A DNA stretch of 64,000 nucleotides, taken from Ramlibacter alkalitolerans (GTDB lineage Bacteria; Pseudomonadota; Gammaproteobacteria; Burkholderiales; Burkholderiaceae_C). Of this stretch, positions 17,082 through 25,494 are shown piece by piece. Under the pieces are notes generated by a model. The model worked only from the letters and a program-made list of their open reading frames with translations. It was not told the DNA's origin and ran no database searches. The position numbers were made by a program, and so were the translations under genes. Each line of letters opens with the position of its first letter. Positions within the stretch are counted from its first letter, which is position 1. The stretch lies in NCBI RefSeq assembly GCF_016722765.1, contig NZ_JAEQND010000017.1:46519-110518 (forward strand), written 5' to 3'.

Positions 17082-17984
17082 ATGGCCAGCACCAATCCCA
17101 AGACGTATGAATCCGTGCCTGAGCGCAAGGTGGCCTTTCTCGGCCTCGGCGTGATGGGCTTTCCGATGGCGGGGCACCTGGCGCTGGCCGGCCACCGCGT
17201 CACCGTCTACAACCGCAGCGCCGAGAAGCGCCTGGCCTGGTGCAAGGAATTCACCGGCGCGGCTGCGCCGACGCCGCGCGAGGCCGTGGCGGACTGCGAC
17301 CTGGTGTTCTGCTGCGTCGGCAACGACGACGACCTGCGGGCCGTCGCGCTCGGCGAGCAGGGCGCCTTCAGCGGCATGAAGAGCGGGGCCGTCTTCATCG
17401 ACCACACGACGGCCTCGGCCGACGTCGCGCGTGAACTGTCCGCCGAGGCCGGCAAGCGCGGCCTGCAGTTCGTCGACGCCCCGGTGTCCGGCGGCCAGGC
17501 GGGCGCGCAGAACGGCATGCTCACGGTGATGTGCGGCGGCGAGCAGGCGGCCTTCGACGCAGCCAGGCCGGTGGCCATGGCCTATTCGCGCGCCTGCACC
17601 CTGCTGGGCGCGAGCGGCGCGGGGCAGCTCGCGAAGATGGTCAACCAGATTGCCATTGCCGGCCTGGTGCAGGGCCTCTCGGAGGCCATTTCCTTCGGCA
17701 TGAGGGCCGGCCTGGACATGGAGCAGGTGCTCGAGGTGATCGGCAAGGGCGCCGCCCAGAGCTGGCAGATGGACAATCGCGGCAAGACCATGATCGCCGA
17801 CAAGTTCGAGTTCGGCTTCGCGGTCGACTGGATGCGCAAGGACCTGGGCCTGTGCCTCGACGAGGCGAAACGCAACGGCGCGCGTTTGCCGGTGACGGCG
17901 CTGGTGGACCAGTTCTATGCCGACATTCAGGCGCTGGGCGGCAACCGCTGGGACACGTCGAGCCTGATCCGCCGGATCCGCTGA
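17082..17984 (+). CDS. Beta-hydroxyacid dehydrogenase (MmsB/GarR family)
   Basis: The 300-residue NAD(P)-dependent enzyme belongs to the 3-hydroxyisobutyrate/tartronate-semialdehyde reductase family. The Rossmann fingerprint is FLGLGVMGFPMAGHLALAGH near residues 19-38. The substrate-binding motif is DAPVSGGQAGAQNG and the catalytic lysine is in AKMVNQI. An AAGGAG site stands 7 nt ahead of the ATG at 17082; longer upstream reading only enters the palindromic element. The gene is isolated between two copies of that element, so context gives no pathway. The natural substrate is unknown. Confidence 0.92.
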   Translation: MASTNPKTYESVPERKVAFLGLGVMGFPMAGHLALAGHRVTVYNRSAEKRLAWCKEFTGAAAPTPREAVADCDLVFCCVGNDDDLRAVALGEQGAFSGMKSGAVFIDHTTASADVARELSAEAGKRGLQFVDAPVSGGQAGAQNGMLTVMCGGEQAAFDAARPVAMAYSRACTLLGASGAGQLAKMVNQIAIAGLVQGLSEAISFGMRAGLDMEQVLEVIGKGAAQSWQMDNRGKTMIADKFEFGFAVDWMRKDLGLCLDEAKRNGARLPVTALVDQFYADIQALGGNRWDTSSLIRRIR

Positions 17985-18019
17985 GAAGGCGGACAGCCGG
18001 AAGGAAAAAACCGGAAGCG

Positions 18020-18123
18020 AACGCAGAAGCCGCGAAAGTTACGCAAAAGCCGCAAAAGGAAAATCAGAAAGTTTTCCTGTCTCCCTTTTGCGGCTTTTGC
18101 GTGGTTTTTGCGGCTTCTGCGTT
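18020..18123. repeat. Long palindromic element, copy 2
   Basis: AACGCAGAAGCCGC at the left end mirrors GCGGCTTCTGCGTT at the right. Inner arms ACGCAAAAGCCGCAAAAGG and CCTTTTGCGGCTTTTGCGT pair as well. It is about 104 bp, slightly longer than copy 1, with a different loop. It sits between the convergent dehydrogenase and BON-protein genes. Confidence 0.8.
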
Positions 18124-18163
18124 CCGGATGTTTGGTTGTTTGGCTGTTTGGCTGTTCGACCCC

Positions 18164-18913
18164 TTACCGCACCGGCGTCGACACGGCGGCGGGCGGGGCC
18201 GAGGGGGGCGGGCCCGCTTCGGCCGAAGGCGGGGTGGATGCGGGGGCCACCGTGGTCACCGGCGCCACCGTGGCCCGGGGTGCGGGCGCCGCCGGCAGCT
18301 CGATGCCGCTGGCGCGCAGTTCTTCCGGCGTGGCGACTTCGAAGATGCGCACGACGCGCTGCACGCCGCCGATCTGGCGCGCGATGCTGGTGGCGCGGTC
18401 GGCTTCGTGCTGGGTCACGCGGCCCATCAGGTAGACGTTGCCGCGTTCGGTGATCACCTTGAACGCGGTTGCCTGCAGGTCCGAGGCATCGACCAGCGAA
18501 GCGCGGATCTTGCCGGTGATCAGCACGTCGCCGGAACGCTGCGGCAGCGTGGTCGGCGCCATCACCGAGATCTCGTTGATGATGCCGCGCACGTTGTCGA
18601 CCCGCGAGACGATCTGCTCGGCGCGCTGCTTCATGGCATCGGTGGGCGTCTCGCCGGTGAGCAGCACCTGGCGGTTGTAGCTGGTGACGTTGATGTGCAC
18701 CTGGTCGCCGAGCTGCTCGCGCAGGCGCAGCGCCCCGCGCAGCTCGATCGCCTCGTCGTCGATCTGCGCGCCGGAGCTGCGGCGGTCCGTCACCATGAGG
18801 CCGGTGCCGACGGCGGCGGCCCCCACGATCAGGGGGGCGCAGCCGGCCAGCGAGCTCGCGAACAGGGCGGCTGCCAGCGCGTAGAGGGGAAGGGAGGGGA
18901 ACTTGCGGATCAT
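18164..18913 (-). CDS. BON-domain outer-membrane lipoprotein (DolP/YraP-like)
   Basis: The 249-residue envelope protein has a lipoprotein signal ending LAGC at about residue 25. Two BON phospholipid-binding domains follow (about 55-115, VHINVTSYNRQVLLTGETPT; about 135-195, TAFKVITERGNVYLMGRVTQ). The Pro/Ala/Thr-rich tail of about 45 residues is probably disordered. In E. coli dolP lies next to diaA, yraN and rsmI and guards outer-membrane integrity; the same neighbours are here. Its ATG overlaps the diaA stop (ATGA at 18910-18913), so the two are translationally coupled. Confidence 0.92.
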   Translation of the reverse strand: MIRKFPSLPLYALAAALFASSLAGCAPLIVGAAAVGTGLMVTDRRSSGAQIDDEAIELRGALRLREQLGDQVHINVTSYNRQVLLTGETPTDAMKQRAEQIVSRVDNVRGIINEISVMAPTTLPQRSGDVLITGKIRASLVDASDLQATAFKVITERGNVYLMGRVTQHEADRATSIARQIGGVQRVVRIFEVATPEELRASGIELPAAPAPRATVAPVTTVAPASTPPSAEAGPPPSAPPAAVSTPVR

Positions 18914-19509
18914 GCGGGGGTGTCCTGGTCGCCGAGAAGCTGCGCATCCACGCCGTCGCAGATGCAATGCAGCACGAGGATGTGCACTTCCTGGATGCGC
19001 GCGGTGCGCTCGTGCGGCACGCAGATGTGCACGTCGGTCTCGCGCAGCACGCTGCCCATCTTGCCGCCGCCGCGCCCGGTGAGCGCGATCACGCTCATCT
19101 CGCGCTCGTGCGCCGCCTCGATCGCGGCCAGCACGTTGGCGGAGTTGCCGCTGGTGGAGATCGCCAGCAGCACGTCGCCGGATTGGCCCAGCGCGCGCAC
19201 CTGCTTGGCGAAGATGCGGTTGTAGTCGTAGTCGTTGGCGATCGCCGTCAGGATGGAGCTGTCGGTCGTGAGCGAGATCGCGGCCAGCTCGGGACGTTCG
19301 CGTTCGAAGCGGCCCACGAATTCGGCCGAGAAGTGCTGCGCATCGGCCGCCGAGCCGCCATTGCCGCAGGCGAGCACCTTGCCGCCGCTGGTCACGCATG
19401 CGAGCACCGCCTGCACGGCCTGCGCCACCGGTTTGCTGAGGCTTTCGGCGGACTGGTATTTCAGGTCCGCGCTGTCGATGAAATTCTGCTGAATGCGTTG
19501 CTCGAGCAT
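18910..19509 (-). CDS. diaA: SIS-domain protein DiaA/GmhA family
   Basis: The 199-residue single SIS-domain protein carries VLACGNGGSAADAQHFSAEFVGRFERERP and AISTSGNSANVLAAIE. The family contains both phosphoheptose isomerase GmhA and the DnaA-binding initiation factor DiaA, which are hard to separate by eye. The neighbourhood (dolP downstream, yraN and rsmI nearby, as in E. coli) favours DiaA. The ATG at 19509 gives the family length. Confidence 0.9.
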   Translation of the reverse strand: MLEQRIQQNFIDSADLKYQSAESLSKPVAQAVQAVLACVTSGGKVLACGNGGSAADAQHFSAEFVGRFERERPELAAISLTTDSSILTAIANDYDYNRIFAKQVRALGQSGDVLLAISTSGNSANVLAAIEAAHEREMSVIALTGRGGGKMGSVLRETDVHICVPHERTARIQEVHILVLHCICDGVDAQLLGDQDTPA

Positions 19510-20161
19510 CTGTCGATGATACCGCCGGGGTTGCGGTGCCCCGGTTGCGCCCGTGTATCGCGCGCATGAACCCTTTGTCCGGGTGTTCGCGGGGCGCGGC
19601 GCAGGTCGCCTCGCGCCAGCAAGCCAATCATCGAAGGCGTGGCCCGCTGATGCGGGCGCTGCGCGCTCACCCGGGCATGCCCGTACGGCCCCACCCCCGT
19701 ACGCGCCACGGCCGCCGCGGGGACAATGCCCTCGTGGCGAGTGCAATGAGGGTTTCCAGCGGCGTGCCGCCGCTGGCTCTTTTTCCTCCGTCGCCGGCGC
19801 GCCACCCGGGCGGCACCGATCGCACCCACGCGACGCATCCACTTCTCCCCCGCAGAGCTTCGTAGCCGCCCATTCGGCCCTTGCTGTGCCACGTCCGCGC
19901 CACCGCGCGTGACAAAAGTCTCCCTTGGCAGCCCTCCATGCACGCAACGTTACGCTGGGCGAGGAATGTTTCCGTGCGGAGCTTCGCCTGTAGGTGCGGT
20001 CGGACGATGGCGGGACGGAATGGACGACGCACCGGCGGACATGACCCGACACGAGGTGCCGCGCAGAACTGACTTCGTGCGAGTTCCCGCTCACTACTCT
20101 AGGCACCTGCAGGCCAAACGAGCCCGCAGGTTCAACAAATCAAGCTCTAGGAGAAGTTGCA
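19510..20161. other. 652-bp gap between diaA and a secreted-protein gene
   Basis: No convincing coding region is present; open frames here lack ribosome sites and family-like content. The gap holds a strong plus-strand hairpin/T-run (19756-19784, listed separately) and a palindrome CGGGCATGCCCG near 19672. Bases from about 20100 are less GC-rich and form the 5' leader of the gene at 20162. Confidence 0.6.
19727..19784 (+). ncRNA. Candidate small RNA ending in a strong terminator
   Basis: A perfect 9-bp stem CCAGCGGCG/CGCCGCTGG with loop TGC (19756-19776) is followed by CTCTTTTT, a textbook terminator. No plus-strand gene precedes it: diaA upstream runs the other way. A second hairpin, CCCTC/GAGGG, spans 19729-19752. 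GACAAT at 19722-19727 could be a weak -10. A short structured transcript or attenuated leader is the simplest reading, but promoter evidence is weak. Confidence 0.4.
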
Positions 20162-20536
20162 ATGGCTGTTCTGAAAAAAATTGCCGGTCTCGTTGCCGGT
20201 GTTTCCGCTGTCGCCGTCGTCGGTCTCGCCGTCGCCCAAGGCATCCCCCCGAATCCGTTCGTGTCGAATCCCGCCCTGGGCGCCGGCCAGCAGAGCTCGC
20301 ACCTGACCTCCATGGGCGAAACCGGCGTGCCGGGCCTGATCGACCAGGTCCAGACCGCCGAGGTCACCACCGTGCGCGAAGTCGCGCGTGTCGAAGAGCC
20401 CGCCCCGATCGTGGCGCAGGCTCCGGCCCCGGCTCCCGTGATCGTGCAGGAGCAGCAGCAGATGGGCGCCGCGCCGGCCCCGGTGGAAGAGCCCGCTCCC
20501 GCCCCGGTGATCCGCCGCAAGGCCGACCGCGGCTAA
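20162..20536 (+). CDS. Small exported Pro/Ala-rich protein
   Basis: The 124-residue product has a clear signal sequence: basic start MAVLKKIAG, hydrophobic core LVAGVSAVAVVGLAVAQG, likely cleavage after AQG near residue 27. The mature part is short, then Pro/Ala/Glu/Val-rich (EEPAPIVAQAPAPAPVIVQ) and ends with the basic RRKADRG. AGGAG stands 10 nt before the ATG. I know no function. It interrupts the otherwise conserved diaA-yraN block and may be a periplasmic linker-like protein. Confidence 0.7.
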   Translation: MAVLKKIAGLVAGVSAVAVVGLAVAQGIPPNPFVSNPALGAGQQSSHLTSMGETGVPGLIDQVQTAEVTTVREVARVEEPAPIVAQAPAPAPVIVQEQQQMGAAPAPVEEPAPAPVIRRKADRG

Positions 20537-20577
20537 GCAGCACGCCTCATGCTGGGACGCGCCGTGCAGCGGCGGTC

Positions 20578-20934
20578 CTAGCCGGCATCGAAAGCGGCGC
20601 GCATCCACTGGAGCGCGCCGTTTTCCATGCTGATCACGTCGAAGCGGCACGGCGGCGGCTGCTGCAGCCGCAGCAGGTAGTGGCGCGCCGCGAACACCAC
20701 ACGCCGCTGCTTTTCCCAACCGATGCTCGCAGCCGCGCCGCCGAAGCCGCGGCCGGCGCGCTTGCGCACCTCCACGAACACCAGGGTGCCGTCGCGCTCG
20801 CGCATGATCAGGTCGATCTCGCCGCCGCCACGGCCGGGCGTCCGATAATTGCGCGCGACGAGCTTCAGGCCCTGCCGCAGCAGATGCGCCAGTGCGCGGT
20901 CTTCCGCCGCATCGCCCTCGTCCTTGGTGCTCAC
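20578..20934 (-). CDS. yraN: YraN / UPF0102 nuclease-fold protein
   Basis: The 118-residue protein has the restriction-endonuclease-like core motifs GGGEIDLIMRERDGTLVFVEVRKR, with D and E-x-K positioned as in PD-(D/E)xK nucleases. The N-terminal GDAAEDRALAHLLRQGLKLVARNYRT is family-typical. Biological function is unsettled. It starts at a GTG at 20934, only 28 nt from the divergently transcribed rsmI, so both promoters must overlap coding DNA or lie in that short gap. Confidence 0.92.
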   Translation of the reverse strand: MSTKDEGDAAEDRALAHLLRQGLKLVARNYRTPGRGGGEIDLIMRERDGTLVFVEVRKRAGRGFGGAAASIGWEKQRRVVFAARHYLLRLQQPPPCRFDVISMENGALQWMRAAFDAG

Positions 20935-20962
20935 GCCGTGGGTGCCTTTCGAAGGAGTCTCA

Positions 20963-21868
20963 TTGAGCGCATCGTTTGCCTCCGCGCTGGCCGCGGCCCG
21001 TGACGCGGCGGCGGCACAGCATTACCCGCAGGGTACGCTGTACGTGGTGGCCACGCCCATCGGCAATCTGGCGGACATCGGCCTGCGCGCCCTGCACGTC
21101 CTGCAACTGGTGGACGCGGTCGCCTGCGAGGACACGCGCCACACGCAGGCGCTGCTGCGCGCGTACGGCATCGAGGCCCGCGCGCTGCTGAGCGTGCACC
21201 GCCACAACGAGGCGGAGGGCGCGCAGGAGATCGTGCGCCGCCTGCAGCTGGGCCAGCGCGTCGCCTATGCGAGCGATGCCGGCACGCCCGGGGTGAGCGA
21301 TCCGGGCGCGCGGGTCGTTGCCGCGGTGCAGGCGGCAGGCTTGCGCGTGATGCCGCTGCCGGGCGCGAGCAGTGTCACGACGGTGCTCAGCGCCACCGGC
21401 GTGGAAGGCGATGCGCCGGGTTTCGTGTTCTTCGGCTTCCTGCCGGCCAAGGCCGGGGAGCGCCAGCAGGCGATCGAATCGCTCGGGCAGGAGTCGCGGG
21501 CCGTGGTGCTGCTGGAGGCGCCGCACCGCATCGGCGTGCTGGCGGACAGCCTGGCGGCTTTGGGCGCGAGGCCGCTCACGATCGGGCGCGAGCTCACCAA
21601 GCAGTTCGAGCAGATCGCCACGGTGACCTGCGAGGCCTTCCCGGCCTGGCTGCAGGCCGACCCGTCGCGTTCACGCGGCGAGTTCGCGCTGGTGCTGCAT
21701 CCGGTGCGGGTGCAGGGCGACGGCGGCGAGGCGCTGCGGGTGCTGCGGCTGCTGGTCGCGGAGCTGCCGGTGAAGACGGCCGTGCGGCTGGCCGCGGAGA
21801 TCACGGGGGCGTCGCGCAATACGCTGTATCCGGCGGCGCTGGCGATGAAGGGCGAGGGGGATTCGTAG
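20963..21868 (+). CDS. rsmI: 16S rRNA (cytidine1402-2'-O)-methyltransferase RsmI
   Basis: The 301-residue tetrapyrrole-methylase-fold enzyme methylates the 2'-O of C1402 in 16S rRNA. Motifs are TLYVVATPIGNLADIGLRAL, CEDTRHTQALLRAYGI, YASDAGTPGVSDPG and GFLPAKAGER. The start is a TTG at 20963 placed 5 nt after AAGGAG; no ATG in frame is nearby. Its TAG stop (21866-21868) is part of the GTAGGCTGG repeat at 21864-21938. Confidence 0.95.
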   Translation: MSASFASALAAARDAAAAQHYPQGTLYVVATPIGNLADIGLRALHVLQLVDAVACEDTRHTQALLRAYGIEARALLSVHRHNEAEGAQEIVRRLQLGQRVAYASDAGTPGVSDPGARVVAAVQAAGLRVMPLPGASSVTTVLSATGVEGDAPGFVFFGFLPAKAGERQQAIESLGQESRAVVLLEAPHRIGVLADSLAALGARPLTIGRELTKQFEQIATVTCEAFPAWLQADPSRSRGEFALVLHPVRVQGDGGEALRVLRLLVAELPVKTAVRLAAEITGASRNTLYPAALAMKGEGDS

Positions 21869-21938
21869 GCTGGCGGTGACGCGCGAAGCGCCGGAACCCC
21901 AGCGCTGGGGTTTCGCTTCGCTCCACCGCCAGCCTACG
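21864..21938. repeat. Complete GTAGGCTGG palindromic element
   Basis: CGTAGGCTGGCGGTG at 21864-21878 is mirrored by CACCGCCAGCCTACG at 21924-21938, with AACCCCAGCG and CGCTGGGGTT as a second inner pair. It fills the rsmI-priA convergent gap and provides the rsmI stop codon. Partial copies are at 28904, 33778, 37353, 37518 (inverted), 37648, 38634 and 51228. Confidence 0.85.
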
Positions 21939-21954
21939 AAAACCGCAAGCCAGA

Positions 21955-24000
21955 TCAGATCACCAGCGGATCCACATCGATCGCCCACCGGATCAAGCCC
22001 CTGACCCGCAAGCCCTGCAGCACCGGCTGCCACGCCGCCAGGAAGGCCTGCAGCGCCGGCCGCGAACCGCTTTCCAGCAGCAGCTGCGCGCGTTCCACGT
22101 TGGCCACCCGCTGCACCGTCATCGGCACCGGCGCATAGATCACCACGTGACCGCTGCCGTCCAGCCCGGGGCCGGCGTCGGCCGCGGACTGCAGGAAGGC
22201 CTGCGCGATCTCCTGCGTGCGGGCCTCGGCGCGCAACAGGGCCTGGAAGGCGAAGGGCGGCATCGCGGCCTGCCGCCGCTCCTGCAACTGCTGCTCCGCG
22301 AAGGCCGGGTAATCGTGCTTCTTCAGCGCCGCGAACATCGGATGTTCGGGGCTGAAGGTCTGCACCCACATCTCGCTGGCGGCCGAGCGCGCCGCATCCC
22401 GGCCGGCGCGGCCGGCGGCCTGCATCAGCAGGCTGAACAGGCGCTCCGGCGCGCGGAAGTCGCTGGAATACAGGGCGCCGTCCGGATTCACCGCCGCCAC
22501 CAGCGTGATGCGCCGGAAGTCGTGCCCCTTGGTCACCATCTGCGTGCCGACCAGCACGTCCACCTCGCCGGCATGCACCTGCGCGAGCTGCTCCTCCAGC
22601 GCGCCCTTCAGCCGGGTGCTGTCGGCATCCATGCGGGCGACGCGGGCCGGCTCCCCGTCCGGACGGCGCGCTTGCGCCAGCAGCTCGACCAGCTGCTCCT
22701 CCAGCCGCTCGGTGCCGCGTCCGAGCGGCGCGACGTCGACGTTGCCGCACTGCGGGCAGGCCCGCGGCACCCGTTCGGTGAAGCCGCAGTGGTGGCAGCG
22801 CAGCGTGCGGTCGATCTTGTGGAAGACGCGGAAGGCGCTGCAGTGGCTGCATTCGCTCTTCCAGTCGCAGGCGTTGCAGGCCAGCACGGGGGCGTAGCCG
22901 CGCCGGTTGAGGAACACCAGCGACTGTTCGCCGCGGGCGATGCGCTGGCCGATCGCGGCCAGCAGCGGCGGCGAGAACAGCGTGCCGCGCGGCTGGTGGT
23001 TCATGTTCACCAGCCGCACGGTGGGCAGCGCACCGGCGCCGATGCGGGCCGGCATCTCCAGGCAGCGGTAGCGGCCGCGATCGCAGGCCTGCCAGCTCTC
23101 CAACGAAGGCGTGGCCGACCCGAGGACCACCTTCACGCCCTCCGCGTGGCCGCGGTAGACGGCCAGGTCGCGGGCCGAATAGCGGGCGCCTTCCTGCTGC
23201 TTGTAGCTGGGGTCGTGCTCCTCGTCGACCACGATCAGGCCCAGCGTCGGCAGCGAAGCGAACACGGCCATCCGGGTGCCCAGCACGATCCGGGCGCGGC
23301 CCAGGTGGGCGGCGATCCAGCCCTTGAGGCGCTGCGGGTTGGTCATGCCGCTGTGCAGCGCCACCACCGTGTCGGCGCCGAAGCGCTCCTCGAAGCGCGC
23401 CTGCAGCTGCGGCGTGAGGTTGATCTCCGGCACCAGCACGAGCGCCTGCGCCTGCGGATCGCGCGCGAGCAGCGCCTGGACGGCGCGCAGGTAGACCTCG
23501 GTCTTGCCGCTGCCGGTGGCGCCGAACAGCAGGAAGGGGCCCGGTTCGGCGGCAATGGCGGCGAGGGCCTGGGCCTGCTCGTCGCTCGGCGCCGGCGGGA
23601 CGTGCCGGGGCGCTGCCGCAGCCGGCGCCGCCTTGCGCTGCAGGCGCCGGGCGAGCTGCACCGCGTCCAGCCCCCGCAACTGCGGCGGCAGCGCGGCCAG
23701 CGCGACTTCGCCCAGGCTGCGCTGGTAGTAGCCGGCCGCGAAGGCGACCAGCTGGCGCCAGCCTGCGGACAGGGGCGGCAGCCCGCCGAGCACGGCGCCG
23801 ACGGGGCGCAACTGCGCGGCGTCGACCGGCGTCCCGTTGCCGGGCGGCGGATCCCAGACCACGCCGCAGACTTCCCGCCGGCCCAAGGGAACGCGCACCA
23901 GGGAGCCCGGCGCGAGGGGCGCCTCGCCCAGGTAGCTGAGGGGCTCGCCGACCGTGCTGTGGGCGGGCGTCGGCACCACCACGTGCAGCAATTCGCCCAT
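21955..24000 (-). CDS. priA: Primosomal protein N' (replication restart helicase PriA)
   Basis: The 681-residue superfamily 2 helicase reloads the replisome at stalled forks. The N-terminal 3'-DNA-binding domain (STVGEPLSYLGE, VRVPLGRREVCGVV) is followed by Walker A FGATGSGKTEVYLRA and the DEEH box VVDEEHDPSYKQQEG. Zinc cysteines are in CNACDWKSECSHC and CHHCGF...CPQCG. The helicase C motif is GTQMVTKGHDF with QAAGRAGRD. It is divergent from no gene: hemE lies upstream in the same direction, beyond a 353-bp gap. Confidence 0.97.
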   Translation of the reverse strand: MGELLHVVVPTPAHSTVGEPLSYLGEAPLAPGSLVRVPLGRREVCGVVWDPPPGNGTPVDAAQLRPVGAVLGGLPPLSAGWRQLVAFAAGYYQRSLGEVALAALPPQLRGLDAVQLARRLQRKAAPAAAAPRHVPPAPSDEQAQALAAIAAEPGPFLLFGATGSGKTEVYLRAVQALLARDPQAQALVLVPEINLTPQLQARFEERFGADTVVALHSGMTNPQRLKGWIAAHLGRARIVLGTRMAVFASLPTLGLIVVDEEHDPSYKQQEGARYSARDLAVYRGHAEGVKVVLGSATPSLESWQACDRGRYRCLEMPARIGAGALPTVRLVNMNHQPRGTLFSPPLLAAIGQRIARGEQSLVFLNRRGYAPVLACNACDWKSECSHCSAFRVFHKIDRTLRCHHCGFTERVPRACPQCGNVDVAPLGRGTERLEEQLVELLAQARRPDGEPARVARMDADSTRLKGALEEQLAQVHAGEVDVLVGTQMVTKGHDFRRITLVAAVNPDGALYSSDFRAPERLFSLLMQAAGRAGRDAARSAASEMWVQTFSPEHPMFAALKKHDYPAFAEQQLQERRQAAMPPFAFQALLRAEARTQEIAQAFLQSAADAGPGLDGSGHVVIYAPVPMTVQRVANVERAQLLLESGSRPALQAFLAAWQPVLQGLRVRGLIRWAIDVDPLVI

Positions 24001-24353
24001 GGACTAGGGCCGGTTACGGCGGCCACTCAGGCACGGCTGTGGGAAACCGGCATAAGTACTTGATTCCGCTGCGCTTTGCGAATGGGAGCCGTTTTTGTGG
24101 ATAACTTTGTTGATACTGCACCGCCGCACGGCCCGCAGGCCCATGAAATCAAGGGCTTGCCTCGTCCGCACCGGAAAAGTGCATAAAGTGAAATGCAGCA
24201 AAATCAATGACTTAGCGGCGCTACTGTTTTTGCAGCGCATGAGGCAGGCGGCCAGGCTGGCATTCGTCCCGCAATACACGTTTTGTGCATAAGTCAAGCG
24301 CGCGCGCCAAGGAATTCAGCCGGCGGCGCGCAGGGAAGCCCCGAGGGGGGCGT
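24001..24353. promoter_or_regulatory. AT-richer priA upstream region with three DnaA-box-like sites
   Basis: The region is clearly less GC-rich than its surroundings. TGTGGATAA (24096-24104) is the exact complement of the strong DnaA box TTATCCACA. TGTGCATAA (24284-24292) complements TTATGCACA, matching TTATNCACA. AGTGCATAA (24178-24186) has one mismatch. All three have the same orientation. No coding gene is seen. It could be a DnaA-regulated priA promoter, a titration site, or origin-related DNA. Confidence 0.55.
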
Positions 24354-25457
24354 TCAGGCGCTGCCGGCGCGCATTTTCGCAGAGTGGCCGTGGACGGCTT
24401 CGACCAGGGCGTGCACGTGCTCCGGCGGCGTGTGCTGGCTGATCCCGTGGCCCAGGTTGAAGACCTGGGTGGCGCCGGTGCCGCTGCCGGCATGCGGCGT
24501 GCCGAAGTCCTCGAGGATGCGGCGGGCCTCGGCGGCCACCGCTTCCGGCGGCGCGAACAGCGCGGCCGGATCCATGTTGCCTTGCAGAGCCTTGCTGGCG
24601 CCGACCTGCGCGCGGGCGCGGCCCAGGTTGACCGTCCAGTCCACCCCCAGCACGTCGCAGTCCAGGCGGCCCATTTCCTCCAGCCACTGGCCGCCGCCCT
24701 TGGTGAAGACGATGCGCGGGATGGTGGCGCCCTCGGCGTCGGTGCGCTTCAGCCTGGCCAGCACCTGCGCCGTGTACTGCAGGCTGAATTGCTGGAAGGC
24801 GCTGTCGGCCAGCGCGCCGCCCCAGCTGTCGAACACCATCACGGCCTGCGCACCGGCGTCGATCTGCGCATTGAGGTAGGCCGCGACGGCCTCGGCGTTG
24901 ACCTGCAGGATGCGGTGCATCAGGTCCGGGCGGCTATAGAGCATGCTCTTGACGCCGCGCCAGTCGTCCCCCGAACCGCCGCCCTCCACCATGTAGCAGG
25001 CGAGCGTCCAGGGGCTGCCGGAAAAGCCGATCAGCGGCACGCGCCCGTTCAGCGCCTTGCGGATCGAGGTGACCGCATCGAACACGTAGCGAAGCTTGTC
25101 CAGGTCCGGTACCTGCAGGGCGCCGACGGTGGCTTCGTCGCGCAGCGGGCGCGCCAGCTTGGGGCCTTCGCCCTCGGCGAAGCTGAGGCCCAGGCCCATC
25201 GCGTCGGGCACCGTCAGGATGTCCGAGAAGAGGATGGCCGCGTCGAGCGCGAAGCGGTCCAGCGGCTGCAGCGTCACCTCGGTGGCGTACTGCACGTTGG
25301 TGGCCAGCCCCATGAAGCTGCCCGCGCGCGCGCGCGTCGCCTTGTATTCGGGCAGGTAGCGGCCGGCCTGTCGCATCAGCCACAGCGGCGTGTACGGTGT
25401 GGCCTGGCGCAGGCAAGCGCGCAGGAACGTGTCGTTGGCGAGGGGCTGGAAGCGCAT
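24354..25457 (-). CDS. hemE: Uroporphyrinogen decarboxylase
   Basis: The 367-residue enzyme converts uroporphyrinogen III to coproporphyrinogen III in haem synthesis. The diagnostic N-terminal motif is PLWLMRQAGRYLPEYKATRA (about residues 24-43). ILFSDILTVPDAMG, GFSGSPWTLACYMVEGGG, VFDSWGGALAD and the C-terminal NLGHGISQHTPPEHV follow. All are intact and the length is normal. The stop is at 24354, after which comes the DnaA-box region and then priA in the same orientation. Confidence 0.97.
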   Translation of the reverse strand: MRFQPLANDTFLRACLRQATPYTPLWLMRQAGRYLPEYKATRARAGSFMGLATNVQYATEVTLQPLDRFALDAAILFSDILTVPDAMGLGLSFAEGEGPKLARPLRDEATVGALQVPDLDKLRYVFDAVTSIRKALNGRVPLIGFSGSPWTLACYMVEGGGSGDDWRGVKSMLYSRPDLMHRILQVNAEAVAAYLNAQIDAGAQAVMVFDSWGGALADSAFQQFSLQYTAQVLARLKRTDAEGATIPRIVFTKGGGQWLEEMGRLDCDVLGVDWTVNLGRARAQVGASKALQGNMDPAALFAPPEAVAAEARRILEDFGTPHAGSGTGATQVFNLGHGISQHTPPEHVHALVEAVHGHSAKMRAGSA

Positions 25458-25494
25458 CCCGCCATTGTCGCAGGGCCTATGATCCCGGTTCCGG

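Noticed and set aside
16901..18123. Insertion sequence or transposon around the dehydrogenase gene
   Set aside because: No transposase and no target-site duplication was visible; the flanks are palindromic elements, so only a repeat annotation is supported.
20066..20101. Sigma-E-like promoter before the exported small protein
   Set aside because: GAACT and TCTA are about 26 bp apart, too far for a sigma-E promoter.
24004..24297. Minus-strand frame of 97 codons in the hemE-priA gap
   Set aside because: It overlaps the DnaA-box-like sites, lacks a ribosome site and resembles no family; the AT-richer DNA is better explained as regulatory.
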